In this document: positions 1-9,987 of the stretch, one piece after another
Numbering within the stretch: the stretch's first letter is position 1
How the letters are laid out: every line of letters begins with the position of its first letter
Assembly: GCA_029721515.1 (NCBI GenBank)
Contig: CM056562.1
Location: forward strand, 5,686,963 to 5,750,962
Source of the DNA: Synanceia verrucosa
Taxonomy: Eukaryota; Chordata; Actinopteri; Perciformes; Synanceiidae
Reading direction: 5' to 3'
DNA: 64,000 nt
The notes under the pieces: generated by a model
The model's database searches: none
The model's input: only the letters and a program-made list of their open reading frames with translations
What the model was told of the DNA's origin: nothing
Translations under genes and position numbers: made by a program

Positions 1-52
1 TATACAATAGAATTTATATCATTGGAATATTTTACATTGAAAACCATCTGCA

Positions 53-58
53 TTTATT
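53..58 (-). terminator. Candidate poly(A) signal for the SPARC-like gene
   Basis: AATAAA on the minus strand lies about 500 nt beyond the stop codon at 554. It is the only canonical hexamer I found in the 3' flank before the window edge. Supported by motif and position only. Confidence 0.25.
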
Positions 59-553
59 TGGTGAATAAAAGTCAATATAAAGTTGTGCAATACCTTAATT
101 ATAGAAAATATACATATAAAATAGAGGGCTCACAAATTACTCAGTGTTATATGTTATACTCTGTTTTCTGTCAAATTCAAATTCATGTCTAAAATGGACA
201 AGTGGATCGCTTGTGTTCAGATCTGGATGTCTTATCTTGAATTTTAGTATCTCATCAAATTCAAACACAAAAATTCAAGATAAGAAATTGAGACTTTAAC
301 ATGTGAGATCATGCCAGAAGCATTTCACTCATCATCAGGAGTGCTGCTAGACTAATCCTGTTATCAGGGTTATTTCCCTGCTTTCATGGTATGAAATACT
401 AAATTGACACTTTAGCATGCTATGAGTCCTAATTTTGGAGTAAATCTTAAGAACATGGATCAGCTTAATCTTTTCCTCTTCGACTGCATAAAATACAGTA
501 GAATACTTTTTATCCGTTACAATAAAACCTGATTTTTTAGGAGGATGTCACAT

Positions 554-680
554 CTATCTGACAATGGGTAAAAGCTGTGACTGACACATGAAATGGTAGA
601 ACCAGGCCTCAGAGCGATCCACCAGACAGGTTGTCCACTCTCGCAGGGTCACCTTCCTGTTCCTGTTACGATCACATGAC
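554..680 (-). CDS. SPARC-like gene, last coding exon (EF-hand 2)
   Basis: The minus-strand acceptor is TTTGCAG just above 680 and the TAG stop is at 554-556. One base completes the previous codon (Glu), then the exon reads SCDRNRNRKVTLREWTTCL. This is the second EF-hand of a SPARC-type domain: loop Asp at position 1, Asn at 3 and 5, Glu at 12, with the Cys before the loop and the Trp-x-x-Cys after it that SPARC and hevin also carry. The C-terminal tail (VDRSEAWFYHFMCQSQLL) differs from the short acidic SPARC tail. Confidence 0.75.
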
Positions 681-1580
681 CTGCAAACACAGCACAGCGT
701 GACACATGGTGACCTCACAAAAAAAAAACACACATTCATGCACTTGTTACATACACATACAACATGATGGACGCACGCAGAGATGGTATAAGGAATATAA
801 TGCAGTGGTGCTCCTCAACAGCCATTGTCTTTCAGTTCACCCTGCAGCGTTATCTCTGAAGGGTACTCCTTCAATTTGTGTTAATCCATGGGCAGCGGGA
901 GACACAGTGGGTAATAAACATTATCATTGCTGGGAATGGCTTGACATTGACACAGCCAGCCCTACTCCCACAAAACCTGTCACTGCAGACTGACAGAAAA
1001 GGGGGGGTTTAGGGGTAGAGAAATGGGTTGGAAGATGGAAGGATGAAAGAATGAGTGAAAATGAAGGAAGGACTGATGGAGGATAAGTCTATTTGGGGAT
1101 GAAAGTCGGAAGCACAGAGGGGAGACAGCTTCAACATGGAGGAGGAGTAAGATGATGAGAGATGTATGGTCATGAGATGGGAGGAGAGGAGGACACAGGA
1201 AGCGGGTGTTGGCATGGAGGATGAATGGCTGGATGGCGTGCAGAGAGGAACAGCATGGTGGGAGGTGCAACTTGGTCACAGAGCAGAGGCGAAATGCATC
1301 GCCATGTGACATTTTTAACCCTTGGTGTTTCAATAATTAGCTCACAAGTAACATATTGCAAGAGACAGAAGGTTCACATTATGAACCTTTGTGTGACATG
1401 AGGTGATGGTAATGGTAACATGGCCCTCATGTTACTGAATACTCTTTCACCCCATGGTAAGTAAGATTTGACCTAGTTATCAATATATCAAAAATCACTA
1501 CTTAACATATGTGAATGCTGGTATGTGCTTCTTTTTAGAGAACAGAACATGCTGGCTAAGTCAGGTCAGGTGGGACTGAC

Positions 1581-1693
1581 TCAAAGAAAGGTGTAGCACA
1601 GTGCTCCAGTGGCATCCTCTTGTAACGCAGCTTCCTCAGGTCCCTGCGGCTCAACTTGCCATCATTGTTTTTGTCCAGTATGACAAATCTTTG
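1581..1693 (-). CDS. SPARC-like gene, EF-hand 1 exon
   Basis: The acceptor is a good pyrimidine tract (GTCTTTTTAG) just above 1693, and the donor GTCAGT follows 1581. The exon enters in phase 0 and exits after two bases. It reads QRFVILDKNNDGKLSRRD, a textbook 12-residue EF loop (Asp1, Asn3, Asp5, Gly6, Ser9, Asp12), then RMPLEHCATPFFE. SPARC has the closely similar PMEHC...RFFE just before its second EF-hand. SPARC's own EF-hand 1 carries an insertion in the loop; this one does not. Confidence 0.75.
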
Positions 1694-1779
1694 CTAAAAA
1701 GACAAAAGATATGGCATGTATTAATTTATATGACAATAGATGAGATAAACATATAGGCTTCAGGATGATGATGTCAGTT

Positions 1780-2040
1780 TGCAGCTATCGGCTGGGTTGT
1801 CATGAAATTAGATACAGACTTTCAGGTCTTCATAAGATTAATCCTAATTAATTTGAGGGTCCTCTAACTTTCCATGTAATGACACCACCAGGTAGAAAAT
1901 GTTGACCACATACCTGCAAAGAGCATGACTTTCTGTTGAATATGTTTATTGATCATTAGCAAACGTTAGCATTCTAACATAAACTAAATTGGAACATTGT
2001 GAGCATGTTAGCATGCTGATGTTAGCATTTAGCACGACTG
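1780..2040 (+). repeat. Dispersed 'GTTAGCATGCTGATGTTAGC' type fish repeat
   Basis: The segment ends in GAGCATGTTAGCATGCTGAT followed by GTTAGCATTTAGC. It resembles a repeat I know as very common in percomorph genomes, and it sits in an intron of the SPARC-like gene. I recognise it from memory of the motif and have not aligned it. Confidence 0.45.
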
Positions 2041-2099
2041 TTTTTGAGTTGTATTTCTCTTTGTGTTAGGCTACATATATATACATTTCCACTATATTT

Positions 2100-2107
2100 C
2101 CGTATAA

Positions 2108-2159
<52 letters not shown>

Positions 2160-2223
2160 GTATATATATATATATATATATATGTATACATACATACATA
2201 TATGTGTATATACCTACATATAC

Positions 2224-2270
<47 letters not shown>

Positions 2271-2336
2271 CACGTATGTATATATATGTATGTATGTATA
2301 TACACATATACAGCGTGTATGTGTATATACATACAC

Positions 2337-2388
<52 letters not shown>

Positions 2389-2406
2389 TGTATATATATA
2401 TATCTC
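2100..2406. repeat. (TA)n microsatellite with TACA/TATG interruptions
   Basis: About 300 bp of almost pure TA/ATAC repeats in three runs. All long Tyr-Ile ORFs here on both strands are translations of the repeat and are not genes. It lies in an intron of the SPARC-like gene. It is self-complementary, so cruciforms are possible and assembly length is unreliable. Confidence 0.95.
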
Positions 2407-2942
2407 CTCAGATGATCGTAAACAATGCATCTGTATTATTTTAACTCGTTTGAGACCTGGAGATAAACGTAGCTGGCGGGAAGATATTAAGTTATCCCTT
2501 CATTCACCATCTTATTGAATAATTTAGTGACTATTGACCAAATCCTATTTACATGGTGTTCTTGAGAGCCTGTGTCTCACTCTGTGGATGACCACACCAC
2601 AAAGCAACATAAGAACTTGCCTCTTCCAGTAGATTGTTAGCGTTGATTTCAAGGCATGAAACGCATATTGGTATATTGGAACGATGGAGGTGTCTGGTGT
2701 CAAAAACTACTTTGTGTCCAGTGTCTGGTTTCACTGGGAGTGAAAGTGATTCCTTGGCATGTTCTTCTTCTGGGCTATAGTTTCTTTGGCATTGCATTTT
2801 GTTGTGGCTATTGATTTCATTTGCATCATCATAAATCATGTTTAGTATGCTACAATCATCATCTTCTGCTTTTGGGTGCAGACTTTTGGTGTCTGTCAGT
2901 CTGCTGCATGCTGTTAGCATGGGGTTGCAGGTACTAGTTTAC

Positions 2943-3100
2943 CTGTGCTAGCTTTGTCCTCTGGGTGTGGCTGAGGCAGCTCTGGGGCGGGGCAGCAGGT
3001 GCATAGGACTCCCCCATTCGACTCAAGAGCAGAAACCAGTCCAGGAGATATGGATATGGAAACTGGCTCAGCTCCTGCTCAGTGCATTCAGCCTTGGGGA
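2943..3100 (-). CDS. SPARC-like gene, exon with first EC-domain helix
   Basis: The acceptor TTTCAATCAG lies above 3100 and the donor CAG|GTAAAC is at 2943-2937. The exon is 158 nt, entered in phase 1 and left in phase 0. It reads PKAECTEQELSQFPYPYLLD then WFLLLSRMGES. SPARC has the pattern Cys-x-x-x-Glu-Leu-x-x-Phe-Pro-x-x-x-x-Asp-Trp at the same place, directly after the follistatin module. After this the exon has a Pro/Ala stretch with an extra Cys (PPQSC) and goes straight to EF-hand 1, so the long helical region of classical SPARC is missing. Confidence 0.72.
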
Positions 3101-3190
3101 CTGATTGAAAGGGATAACAGAGCTACTTTTGGCAGGCTGCACTGCACAGTGGAAATTGTGTGTAGTATCTAATTCCGTGGGTGTGTTTAC

Positions 3191-3309
3191 CCAGACAGGG
3201 TCCTGTGTGAGCCAGTGCTGTGCGCCGTCTCTTTCTGCAGGCTTCTTTATGCAGCAAACACTCATTCCCATAGGTCTTTCCCAGAACACTGCACACTGGT
3301 GCCCTCTGC
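3191..3309 (-). CDS. SPARC-like gene, Kazal/follistatin exon
   Basis: The donor is GG|GTAAAC below 3191; the acceptor is ATCAG just above 3309, with a weak pyrimidine tract. The exon is 119 nt, entered with one base and left with one base. It reads RAPVCSVLGKTYGNECLLHK then EACRKRRRTALAHTGPCL. Cys-x-x-x-x-x-Lys-Thr-Tyr-x-x-x-Cys, a later Cys and the Gly-Pro-Cys end are the Kazal core as found in SPARC, hevin and FSTL1. The basic Arg-Arg-Arg patch is a feature of this copy. Confidence 0.75.
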
Positions 3310-3477
3310 CTGATCGCACAGGTCGGTGCCCAGAATGCAAAACATAATATGACGACAGATTATTTTATGATATTATCCAAAAATTGACACTTTTTGTCTT
3401 ACATGAGTAGCATCAATAAATCTAAAGACAGTGACAACTTAACAAATTTGTGCTGGTAAATTCAATGAGGCATTTAC

Positions 3478-3589
3478 CGTGGACAGGACTGAGGACACAC
3501 ACACTTGGGGACCAGGACTCCATTTTCCTGAACTACCTGGCACCAAGATCCCACTGGACTGTGGCATTTCAGCAGCTCACAAAGCTTTT
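3478..3589 (-). CDS. SPARC-like gene, EGF-like half of follistatin module
   Basis: The acceptor is a strong TTTTCCTTTCAG above 3589 and the donor is CG|GTAAAT below 3478. The exon is 112 nt, entered in phase 1 and left in phase 2. It reads KLCELLKCHSPVGSWCQVV, then ENGVLVPKCVCPQSCP. The spacing Cys-x4-Cys-x6-Cys...Cys-x-Cys-x4-Cys-Pro is that of the N-terminal half of the SPARC follistatin domain. It joins in frame to the Kazal exon below. Confidence 0.72.
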
Positions 3590-4354
3590 CTGAAAGGAAA
3601 AGTTTTTGTTCCTGCATCATTTGTGCTTTCTATTCCTAATTACAGGGCTTGTGCCTATGACCTCTCATTCCTCTTTCAGTGCTGTTTAAGGGTGTTTTTG
3701 ACGAGGGCATCATATCAAATGTCTACTTAAGATACTGAAATGTCACAGAGTGATGGATGAAAACATAAAGTAAATCAGAAAACAGAAAAGTAAAGCAAGT
3801 GATTGATGACAACCACATGTTTCTCTTGCTAAACAATTCTTGCAACATTTACTATCAGAGTGTTTTATATGGCAAATGCATACAGGAATAATATCTGTAT
3901 AGATCCACTTTTAAAACAAATCTTAAAACACACTTTTATTTCCTGGCTTTTGACCCAGCATGGGACTTTGTTGCTGTTTTACTATTTTTATTATATATCA
4001 TTTCTATCATTTTTTACTGTTTGTGTTGTCGTTTATGGTAATGTACAGCACTTTGTTTTCAGCTGTGGTTGTGCTTCATAAATAAAGTTGTAATCATTAG
4101 TTCTTTTCATTATTAATGCAACTTGCCTTGCCTGCTCATGACTGTCCTTGCCAGTTTTATATAGCGATTGTTTACCATCTCTGTTAACATTTTAAATCAT
4201 CATTAAATTTTTCATCACTTTAGACATGGGGGAAAAAAGCAGCCTGTTTTGCTTATTTTTTGGGGACTTTGGAAAGAAATACACTTAAATAGAACTTGCA
4301 TTTATAAGACATATAACTGAAATTAGCATTGGTTTGCTGCACTTTCAAGCTTAC

Positions 4355-4427
4355 CTGGCTCCACTCTGCCAATGTACGGTCGAAGGCTCTCCTCAGCTTG
4401 TCTCTGTCTGCGCTGTGCTCTGCCTCC
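4355..4427 (-). CDS. SPARC-like gene, linker exon next to a TG microsatellite
   Basis: This 73-nt open segment has donor CCAG|GTAAGC. Its acceptor TTAG|G follows a run of about 90 nt of (TG)n on the minus strand. Two frames are open. Phase arithmetic selects the one entering at phase 0 and leaving at phase 1 (GGRAQRRQRQAEESLRPYIG), because it joins the 5629-5691 exon to the 3478-3589 exon with canonical sites. The other frame (EAEHSADRDKLRRAFDRTLA) would need a less likely acceptor 5 nt downstream in the next exon. It would belong to the poorly conserved region before the follistatin module. Confidence 0.5.
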
Positions 4428-4428
4428 C

Positions 4429-4429
<1 letters not shown>

Positions 4430-4519
<90 letters not shown>
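4430..4519. repeat. (CA)n microsatellite
   Basis: About 90 bp of near-perfect CA dinucleotides with one GC interruption. On the minus strand it abuts the acceptor of the SPARC-like 4355-4427 exon. Confidence 0.95.
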
Positions 4520-4523
<4 letters not shown>

Positions 4524-5628
4524 GAGCTTTCCTACTGTATCGTGTTAGAGCTAAAAGGATGAAAGGATCATATGTTTTGTCTTTTCATGCCTTTTCATTC
4601 CTCCGGCATGCACTAAACTCAGGTATAAACATGTCTGTCATAAACCTTTGCATGATCGTCTGTGTTTTCATCAGTGCAATGCCTTACAGGTGAAGTTATC
4701 AAGTGTATTATGTTCTGAATGTGAACCTCTACCAGTCAGTGTAATGTAAATGATAAAAAGGAAAAAATTAAAACCTCAGTGAAAATGGTGTGCATTATAT
4801 CAAATCTCCCTCCTTCACAGTATGTCTAATGTATATGTCTAGGAACTTTGTAGTCGGTGCCAGGTCCACATCTGCCCTCCGAGTCCTCCAAGATGAGATA
4901 GAAAACAGGTGTAATACTGACCCAAAATACTGGAGCCATGCTTCCACAGCTCATCATGAATTGCTATTTAAACCCAAATCACAAAACATTACTGATTATT
5001 GGAGGAGCAAAGAGGCGAGGAATAAAATATCCATGTGATCCTTTATCATCACAAACTCTTTGTGCCCAACTAGTTTGTAGCTTTTAATGCAGAATTTGAC
5101 TCACCATGGTTGCACAGGTATACAGACTCAGAAGAAGAAACAGGACAAAGGTCAGGTTCATGGCTGAAACGGAGGCAAATAAAGGTCTGGTTCACTCATC
5201 TGATTCAGCTATGTGGCTGTACATACATACATCTGAACAGGACAATTCTTTGATATTTCTATATCTACTTCCAACAGCACTGTCCTGGTATCAGTTATAT
5301 TTGAGATCATTCGAAATTTAAGTAATAATTTGTGCTGAAGGACTATCATGTTACCCAGATAATGCTCCATTAATAGATGCATTTTTCTTATTCTCTCCAC
5401 TGTGGTGTCATTTACTAACTATTACTCTATTTCAAGTCATTCCAATAATGTATCGGTGAAACAATGCAGGTCATTGAGTCTCAAGAATACAATCATTTTC
5501 CATCACAGGGGGAAATGGGGTTGAATTACACTGACAGGACATTCAGGATTTCAGTTATCAGGAAGTTATTATAGTCTAACAACTTATTCTCTATTCCCCT
5601 GGCTGCTTGAAAAAAAAAATCATCTTAC

Positions 5629-5691
5629 CTGGGCCTTTCTTCTGTTATTCCCACTGCTGGTATTCTCCTTCTCCTCCTTGTTGCCAGGTAC
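5629..5691 (-). CDS. SPARC-like gene, possible charged N-terminal exon
   Basis: This segment has donor CCCAG|GTAAGA and a weak acceptor (CACAAAG). The 21 codons read VPGNKEEKENTSSGNNRRKA plus Q and leave in phase 0, as the next exon needs. SPARC-family proteins have a variable, charged N-terminal domain before the follistatin module, which fits in general. No sequence conservation supports it and the acceptor is poor, so this exon is tentative. Confidence 0.35.
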
Positions 5692-7313
5692 CTTTGTGTC
5701 ACAGTTTCACTGGCTCCTAAGAGAGCCTTCTGCTTTTTACAGCCCCTCTTCAGCAGTCTTTACTTTTTCTTTTCATGTGTTCCATCTATTTTACACAGGA
5801 GGGGTTAGATTAGGCAATAATTCTTCCTAACCCCTCCTCTCTGCTCTCCCTCACTTTCTTGCCTTTATATTAGTTGATAGCACAGGTATGACCTCAGTGG
5901 TGGTGTTTTTGTTATTGAGATATGGGGGGAAGTTGTACGGAGAGAGAGAGAGGATGAGTTAGAGGTGGAGTGTTTTGGCATTGGTCCACAGAAAGATTTA
6001 CAAGCCAGTCTTCTTCTTCTCTCTGTCTGCCTCATATTAAAATATCTGTCATACAGATATGAAAACAAATAGCGTAATGCAAAGAAACAAAGGTAAAAGA
6101 ATAAATGTGTTCAAGAGGAAGTACACTTTTCTAACTCAGAGCTGTCAAGGCAATAACAGTGGAAAGGCTGCTCTCTAGTGGATATGTTGCTCAATAACAG
6201 TTTCACAGTGGCACAATATCACGTCATATACTGTATTTTAAATTGAACACCTTTTCTGTCAGCTAAAGTTGTTGAATATTAAATTGAGATGGAAACATAA
6301 AAACAATAATGATGAACAATAGGGAGCCTGTTGGTAAAGTAGCACCATGTTTGGAGGTGTTCTGTTTGTTGTGATATAGGATAAATAAGGCAAAGCAGGA
6401 CTGCTGACTGTGCAATGTGAGCGACTACCCCATGGCCCAAAGACCCTCAGGGGCCTTGAAGGCCCCACATCAGATGGTTTGTGTTGATCTGAGTAACTGC
6501 AAATTTGTTTGGGGCCATACATCACCAAATTATAAATGCCACGACCACCCAGAGATGACCACGCCGAGGGATCCACCCCTGAATTTCGGCACACTTTTTT
6601 GCTTATAGTATATTTTTGATAAAAGAGGCATACATTAATCTTAAGCAACCATGCTATCATGCCATGGAATAAAAACTACACCATTACCACATCAACCGTT
6701 GCAGCTGTGATCATATCCTGTTAGAAAATATGCAGTCCTCTGAGAATAATAGTCTAATAAATGCTTGAAAAAAGGGCTTTGTTATTTCAAAAACAATTGC
6801 TTCGGGCGAGCTTTGAAACTGAATGTATTGTATTTATTATCACAACAATAAGCTGCTATGACTTCGGGCAAAACCTATGAGGAACCATTTAAAGGGTTTT
6901 ATATGTTTGTTTTTATATTTGTGATTAATCCATCACCTTTCTTTTACAGATATATGCAGGTAAACCATAAAATAATGACAATTGGTGCTATAGCCTAGTG
7001 CTGTGAAAGCCCCTCCAGCTTAACATGTCAAGTGCTTCACAAGAATACCACAGTGTGAAAATACTCTGTTACAAATAAAAGTGTCAAATTTGTTTCAAAA
7101 AGGCACAAAATTAGGCTATAATATAAAGTACCAAAAGTAAAAGTACTCATCAAGCAGTATCCATGTTTCAGAAAAATATTCCATAAGTGAAGCATTAATG
7201 TGTACACCATTACATGCATGCTAGTTTGGTGAATGCTGCTAGTTGAAATATGTAGACTCTGACTAAATGCAAACAACACCCAAAACATGCAGTAGTATAC
7301 GACACAGCAGTGG
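5692..7313. other. Intergenic / distal 5' part of the SPARC-like gene, no gene recognised
   Basis: AT-rich unique sequence. The signal-peptide exon of the minus-strand gene should lie in or beyond here, but I see no convincing Met-hydrophobic exon. At 6410-6600 is a GC-richer block with the palindrome GGGGCCTTGAAGGCCCC that looks repeat-derived; I do not recognise it. Confidence 0.4.
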
Positions 7314-8037
7314 TCAGACAGGCGCTTTGAGAGCAGCACAGTGTCGCCCTTTGAGACCCAGGTGACATCCATTAACGCTCCGCCCAGCTGGAACTGGAAG
7401 CGAGAGGCCGGTCAGAGGATGAAGCGCTCTGGGAAGCTCGTCTACAGGCACTGTGTGTTCTTTGGTTAGTTCATTTACAGGACGACGAACAGTGTGGCGT
7501 GACGATTTCACATCATTTATATCATATTTGCATGTCCGGGTTATGCTCGCGTCTCTCCGTCGCTTTAGGGACCGTCTTTTTCAGTCGGCAATTCTCGCTA
7601 TCATCTGTTGGTCGTTGTTGACACCGTGACAGTTGACCAACGGCTCAGTGATACAGTAGCTTTGGGCTGTTTATCCTCTAAGTGGTCGTACTCACCAGAA
7701 ACGCGGAGAATTCCCAACATTTTGTGTGTCTATTTTTTAGTCAGCTCGTCTTAAATGATCAGAAAGCAACGTAGCATTCTCCGAAGTAGGCTTGATATAA
7801 GTATATCTAGCTTTACCTGAAACTTGTGTTATGACTGTGGCTACAAGCTAGCTATCACTCCATCAATGAAGTGTGACGTTCAAAGACCTCCTTTAATCGG
7901 AAAGTAAATGACTTCTAACTACTCCACTTGACCGTTCACTTTACCACATGGGATTCACAAGACACACAAACAAGTGGACAGGCTGTATGCTGACACGAAG
8001 CTGAGGCTGTAATCATGTTTTTAAAGGCATAATTCAG
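7314..8037 (+). promoter_or_regulatory. ccser2: Putative ccser2 promoter and 5' non-coding first exon
   Basis: CpG and GC content rise locally at about 7314-7760, in contrast to the AT-rich flanks. A perfect donor, CAG|GTAAGTG, ends the segment at 8037. The next plus-strand acceptor with a coding exon behind it is at 28626, and that exon has 43 nt of leader before the start codon, so an upstream non-coding exon is required. Position and donor make this the best candidate. No TATA box or transcript evidence is available, and the start site is not defined. Confidence 0.4.
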
Positions 8038-8583
8038 GTAAGTGCAATCATTATATGTTCACGAGTCTTGTTATTATTGTGAAACGAGTTAAACTGTTGC
8101 CAAACTATTTATAGAGTTATATACAGTATCTCCATATTTGTCTGGTTTGGTATGTGTTGGTATTTAAATGCTTGTAATGCTATGTATTTTAGTTAAACTG
8201 ATATAGACAGTAAAATTATGCTTCAGTGATGCCCAGTGAGACAGAAGCGGCCATGTTTTCTTACGTCATATCATCATCACCCTCACAGTCATAACATGCC
8301 CTGGAAAGAGCTACTGAAACCATGATAGAGACAGATGATAGATGACCAGGCTGTTATGAGTCACTTATTATCTAATACACTCTGACAGAAATATGCATAA
8401 TGGAGATACACTGGAAACACATTGGAGCACATGTCAGGATTAAAGGGTAACGCCACATGACCCATGATGAGCCTTCATGCTCCACCAGGAGCCAGGAGTT
8501 TAAATTTAACCAGGTTTTTTATACCATACAGTGAATCCTCATATGTACAGCAACTGAAGTTGCTGTCAGTCAAGACTTGCAAC

Positions 8584-8604
8584 TGTGTGTGTGTGTGTGT
8601 GTGT
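8584..8604. repeat. (GT)n microsatellite
   Basis: About ten uninterrupted GT units. Confidence 0.9.
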
Positions 8605-8761
8605 ATCATTTTAGGCTATGATCTATTACAGCCCAGACAGTGTAAAGCGCCATGGACATCAGTGTGCTGGCACACATTAGTCTAAGGCATGACTGATTGC
8701 CCTCAGTGTAAGTGAGATGGGCACGCCTCTGGTGTACTCAGTGTTTGGGTGGGGCTGCGTT

Positions 8762-8764
<3 letters not shown>

Positions 8765-8793
<29 letters not shown>
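8765..8793. repeat. (CA)n microsatellite
   Basis: About fourteen uninterrupted CA units. Confidence 0.9.
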
Positions 8794-8796
<3 letters not shown>

Positions 8797-9944
8797 GCAG
8801 ACACTCATGCAAATCCATGTGTGTGTTCCTCAGGCACCTGTTGGCCTAGGTCCTGGGGCTCCACCTTGGCTTAGGGTGTGTTTACAATCTGACCCCCCCG
8901 GCCCCACCCAACAGCTGAATGTCACTGTCCGCTAGACAGACCCCCCCAAACTGCAGTTCAATATATATGAGTTTCTTCTGTGGTCTGCGTCTTCACTGGT
9001 GTCCTGATTCGTCAGCGTCTAGCAATGTGGTAAGATGCACATTTTACAGATTTCCCCGTGGATAGCAGCCATTCCAACACACTGTAATGTAAGGGCAACC
9101 TTGAGGCCAACAGATAAGATGTTAACATGTGCTTGCATGATGCTAAAAGCCACTACTTACAGCACAGAGAAGTGTTTAGTCATTTGTGTGGCAATGCGAG
9201 AAATCTCACATGGAGTCCACTCACCTCAAGGTGAGTGTTAAACTCTGTTTGAGACAAAAGCTGTCAGGGTTATATTTACTGTATGTTGTCACATCTCCTC
9301 TGCTTGGGTCATTCAGGATAATGCATTGTGCTCATAGTTTTTTGCATGTTTTCATGTGCTATGTTGTGGTGCTGCACTCAGAGACTTGCGACTAGATGTG
9401 ACTTTGACTTTTCTCTGATCCTCCTCGCCCTTTACTCTCTCTGTATGTGGCCTATCATTAGAGCTATACTTAGCCATGCTTATCAGCTCCCTCGGCAAGA
9501 CCACAGATGTTTAAAGGCTTGGAATAGCTCAGTGCACCAACACTTGGAGCAAAAACACCCCCAAAACATTAGGAAGATCATTATACAGGTCATTATACAT
9601 TTAATTAAAATGTTTTATTGACTTTGATACAGGAGTAATCTCCTCATTTCTCCTGCAGTGTTTTATTATTGTTATGATATCAGATGTATCTGTTGTATGA
9701 AAAAGATGTTTTCAAAACTAAGGCCGATCAGCTCTTGCATTTGGCAGAGATTAGCTGTAAATGTAAGTGTTTGAAGCCCCACCACACACAGTGTTTTCAC
9801 TCTGCTTAGACATCTTTAGAGTGTGTGCCTACTTAACTGACATTGTCCAACTACCTGAGCAAAGGCCCTAGTTAGCTGGAATGGAAAACACCTGTGTGAG
9901 TGTACATGGCCGCTAAATAGAAATCAGTGATAGGGAATGATAAT

Positions 9945-9987
9945 ACACTGATCGGGCATAACATTAAGACCACCTGTCTAATACAGT
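9945..9987 (+). mobile_element. Solo terminal fragment of a Tc1-like element
   Basis: ACTGATCGGGCATAACATTA followed by AGACCACCTGTCTAATA matches the ends of the Tc1-derived elements at 17.9, 46.4 and 61.6 kb. No partner end or internal sequence follows, so it is a remnant. Confidence 0.65.

Larger units (their letters stand above)
554..5691 (-). other. SPARC-family gene, partial (gene-level span, 7 exons)
   Basis: This gene was built by joining minus-strand exons with GT-AG borders and matching phases. The exons are 63, 73, 112, 119, 158, 113 and 127 nt long, 765 nt in all, giving 254 residues plus stop. The order is a charged N-terminal piece, a follistatin-like module with a Kazal core, an alpha-helical SPARC-type segment (TEQELSQFPYPYLLDWF) and an EF-hand pair bridged by cysteines (EHC...SCD). 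That order is the SPARC/hevin architecture. Family members are secreted, calcium- and collagen-binding matricellular proteins. No thyroglobulin domain is seen between Kazal and EF-hands, which argues against SMOC. The region between the first helix and EF-hand 1 is much shorter than in SPARC. The signal-peptide exon was not found and must lie above 5.7 kb. Family assignment is firm; the orthologue is not. Confidence 0.75.

Noticed and set aside
2044..2518. Long Tyr/Ile ORFs on both strands
   Set aside because: They are translations of the TA/ATAC microsatellite, not genes.
2549..2920. 123-codon minus-strand ORF between SPARC-like exons
   Set aside because: It is open but has no recognisable domain. 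It lies in an intron whose flanking exons join in phase without it; no splice sites or codon pattern argue for use.
3105..3347. 80-codon plus-strand ORF with many Cys
   Set aside because: It is the antisense of the Kazal exon; the minus-strand reading explains the sequence.
4253..4562. Poly(Cys-Val) and poly(His-Thr) ORFs
   Set aside because: Repeat translations; only the short 4355-4427 segment on the minus strand has splice sites.
6410..6600. Possible small coding gene around GGGGCCTTGAAGGCCCC
   Set aside because: ORFs on both strands are short with no domain; the palindromic and GC-rich character suggests a repeat.
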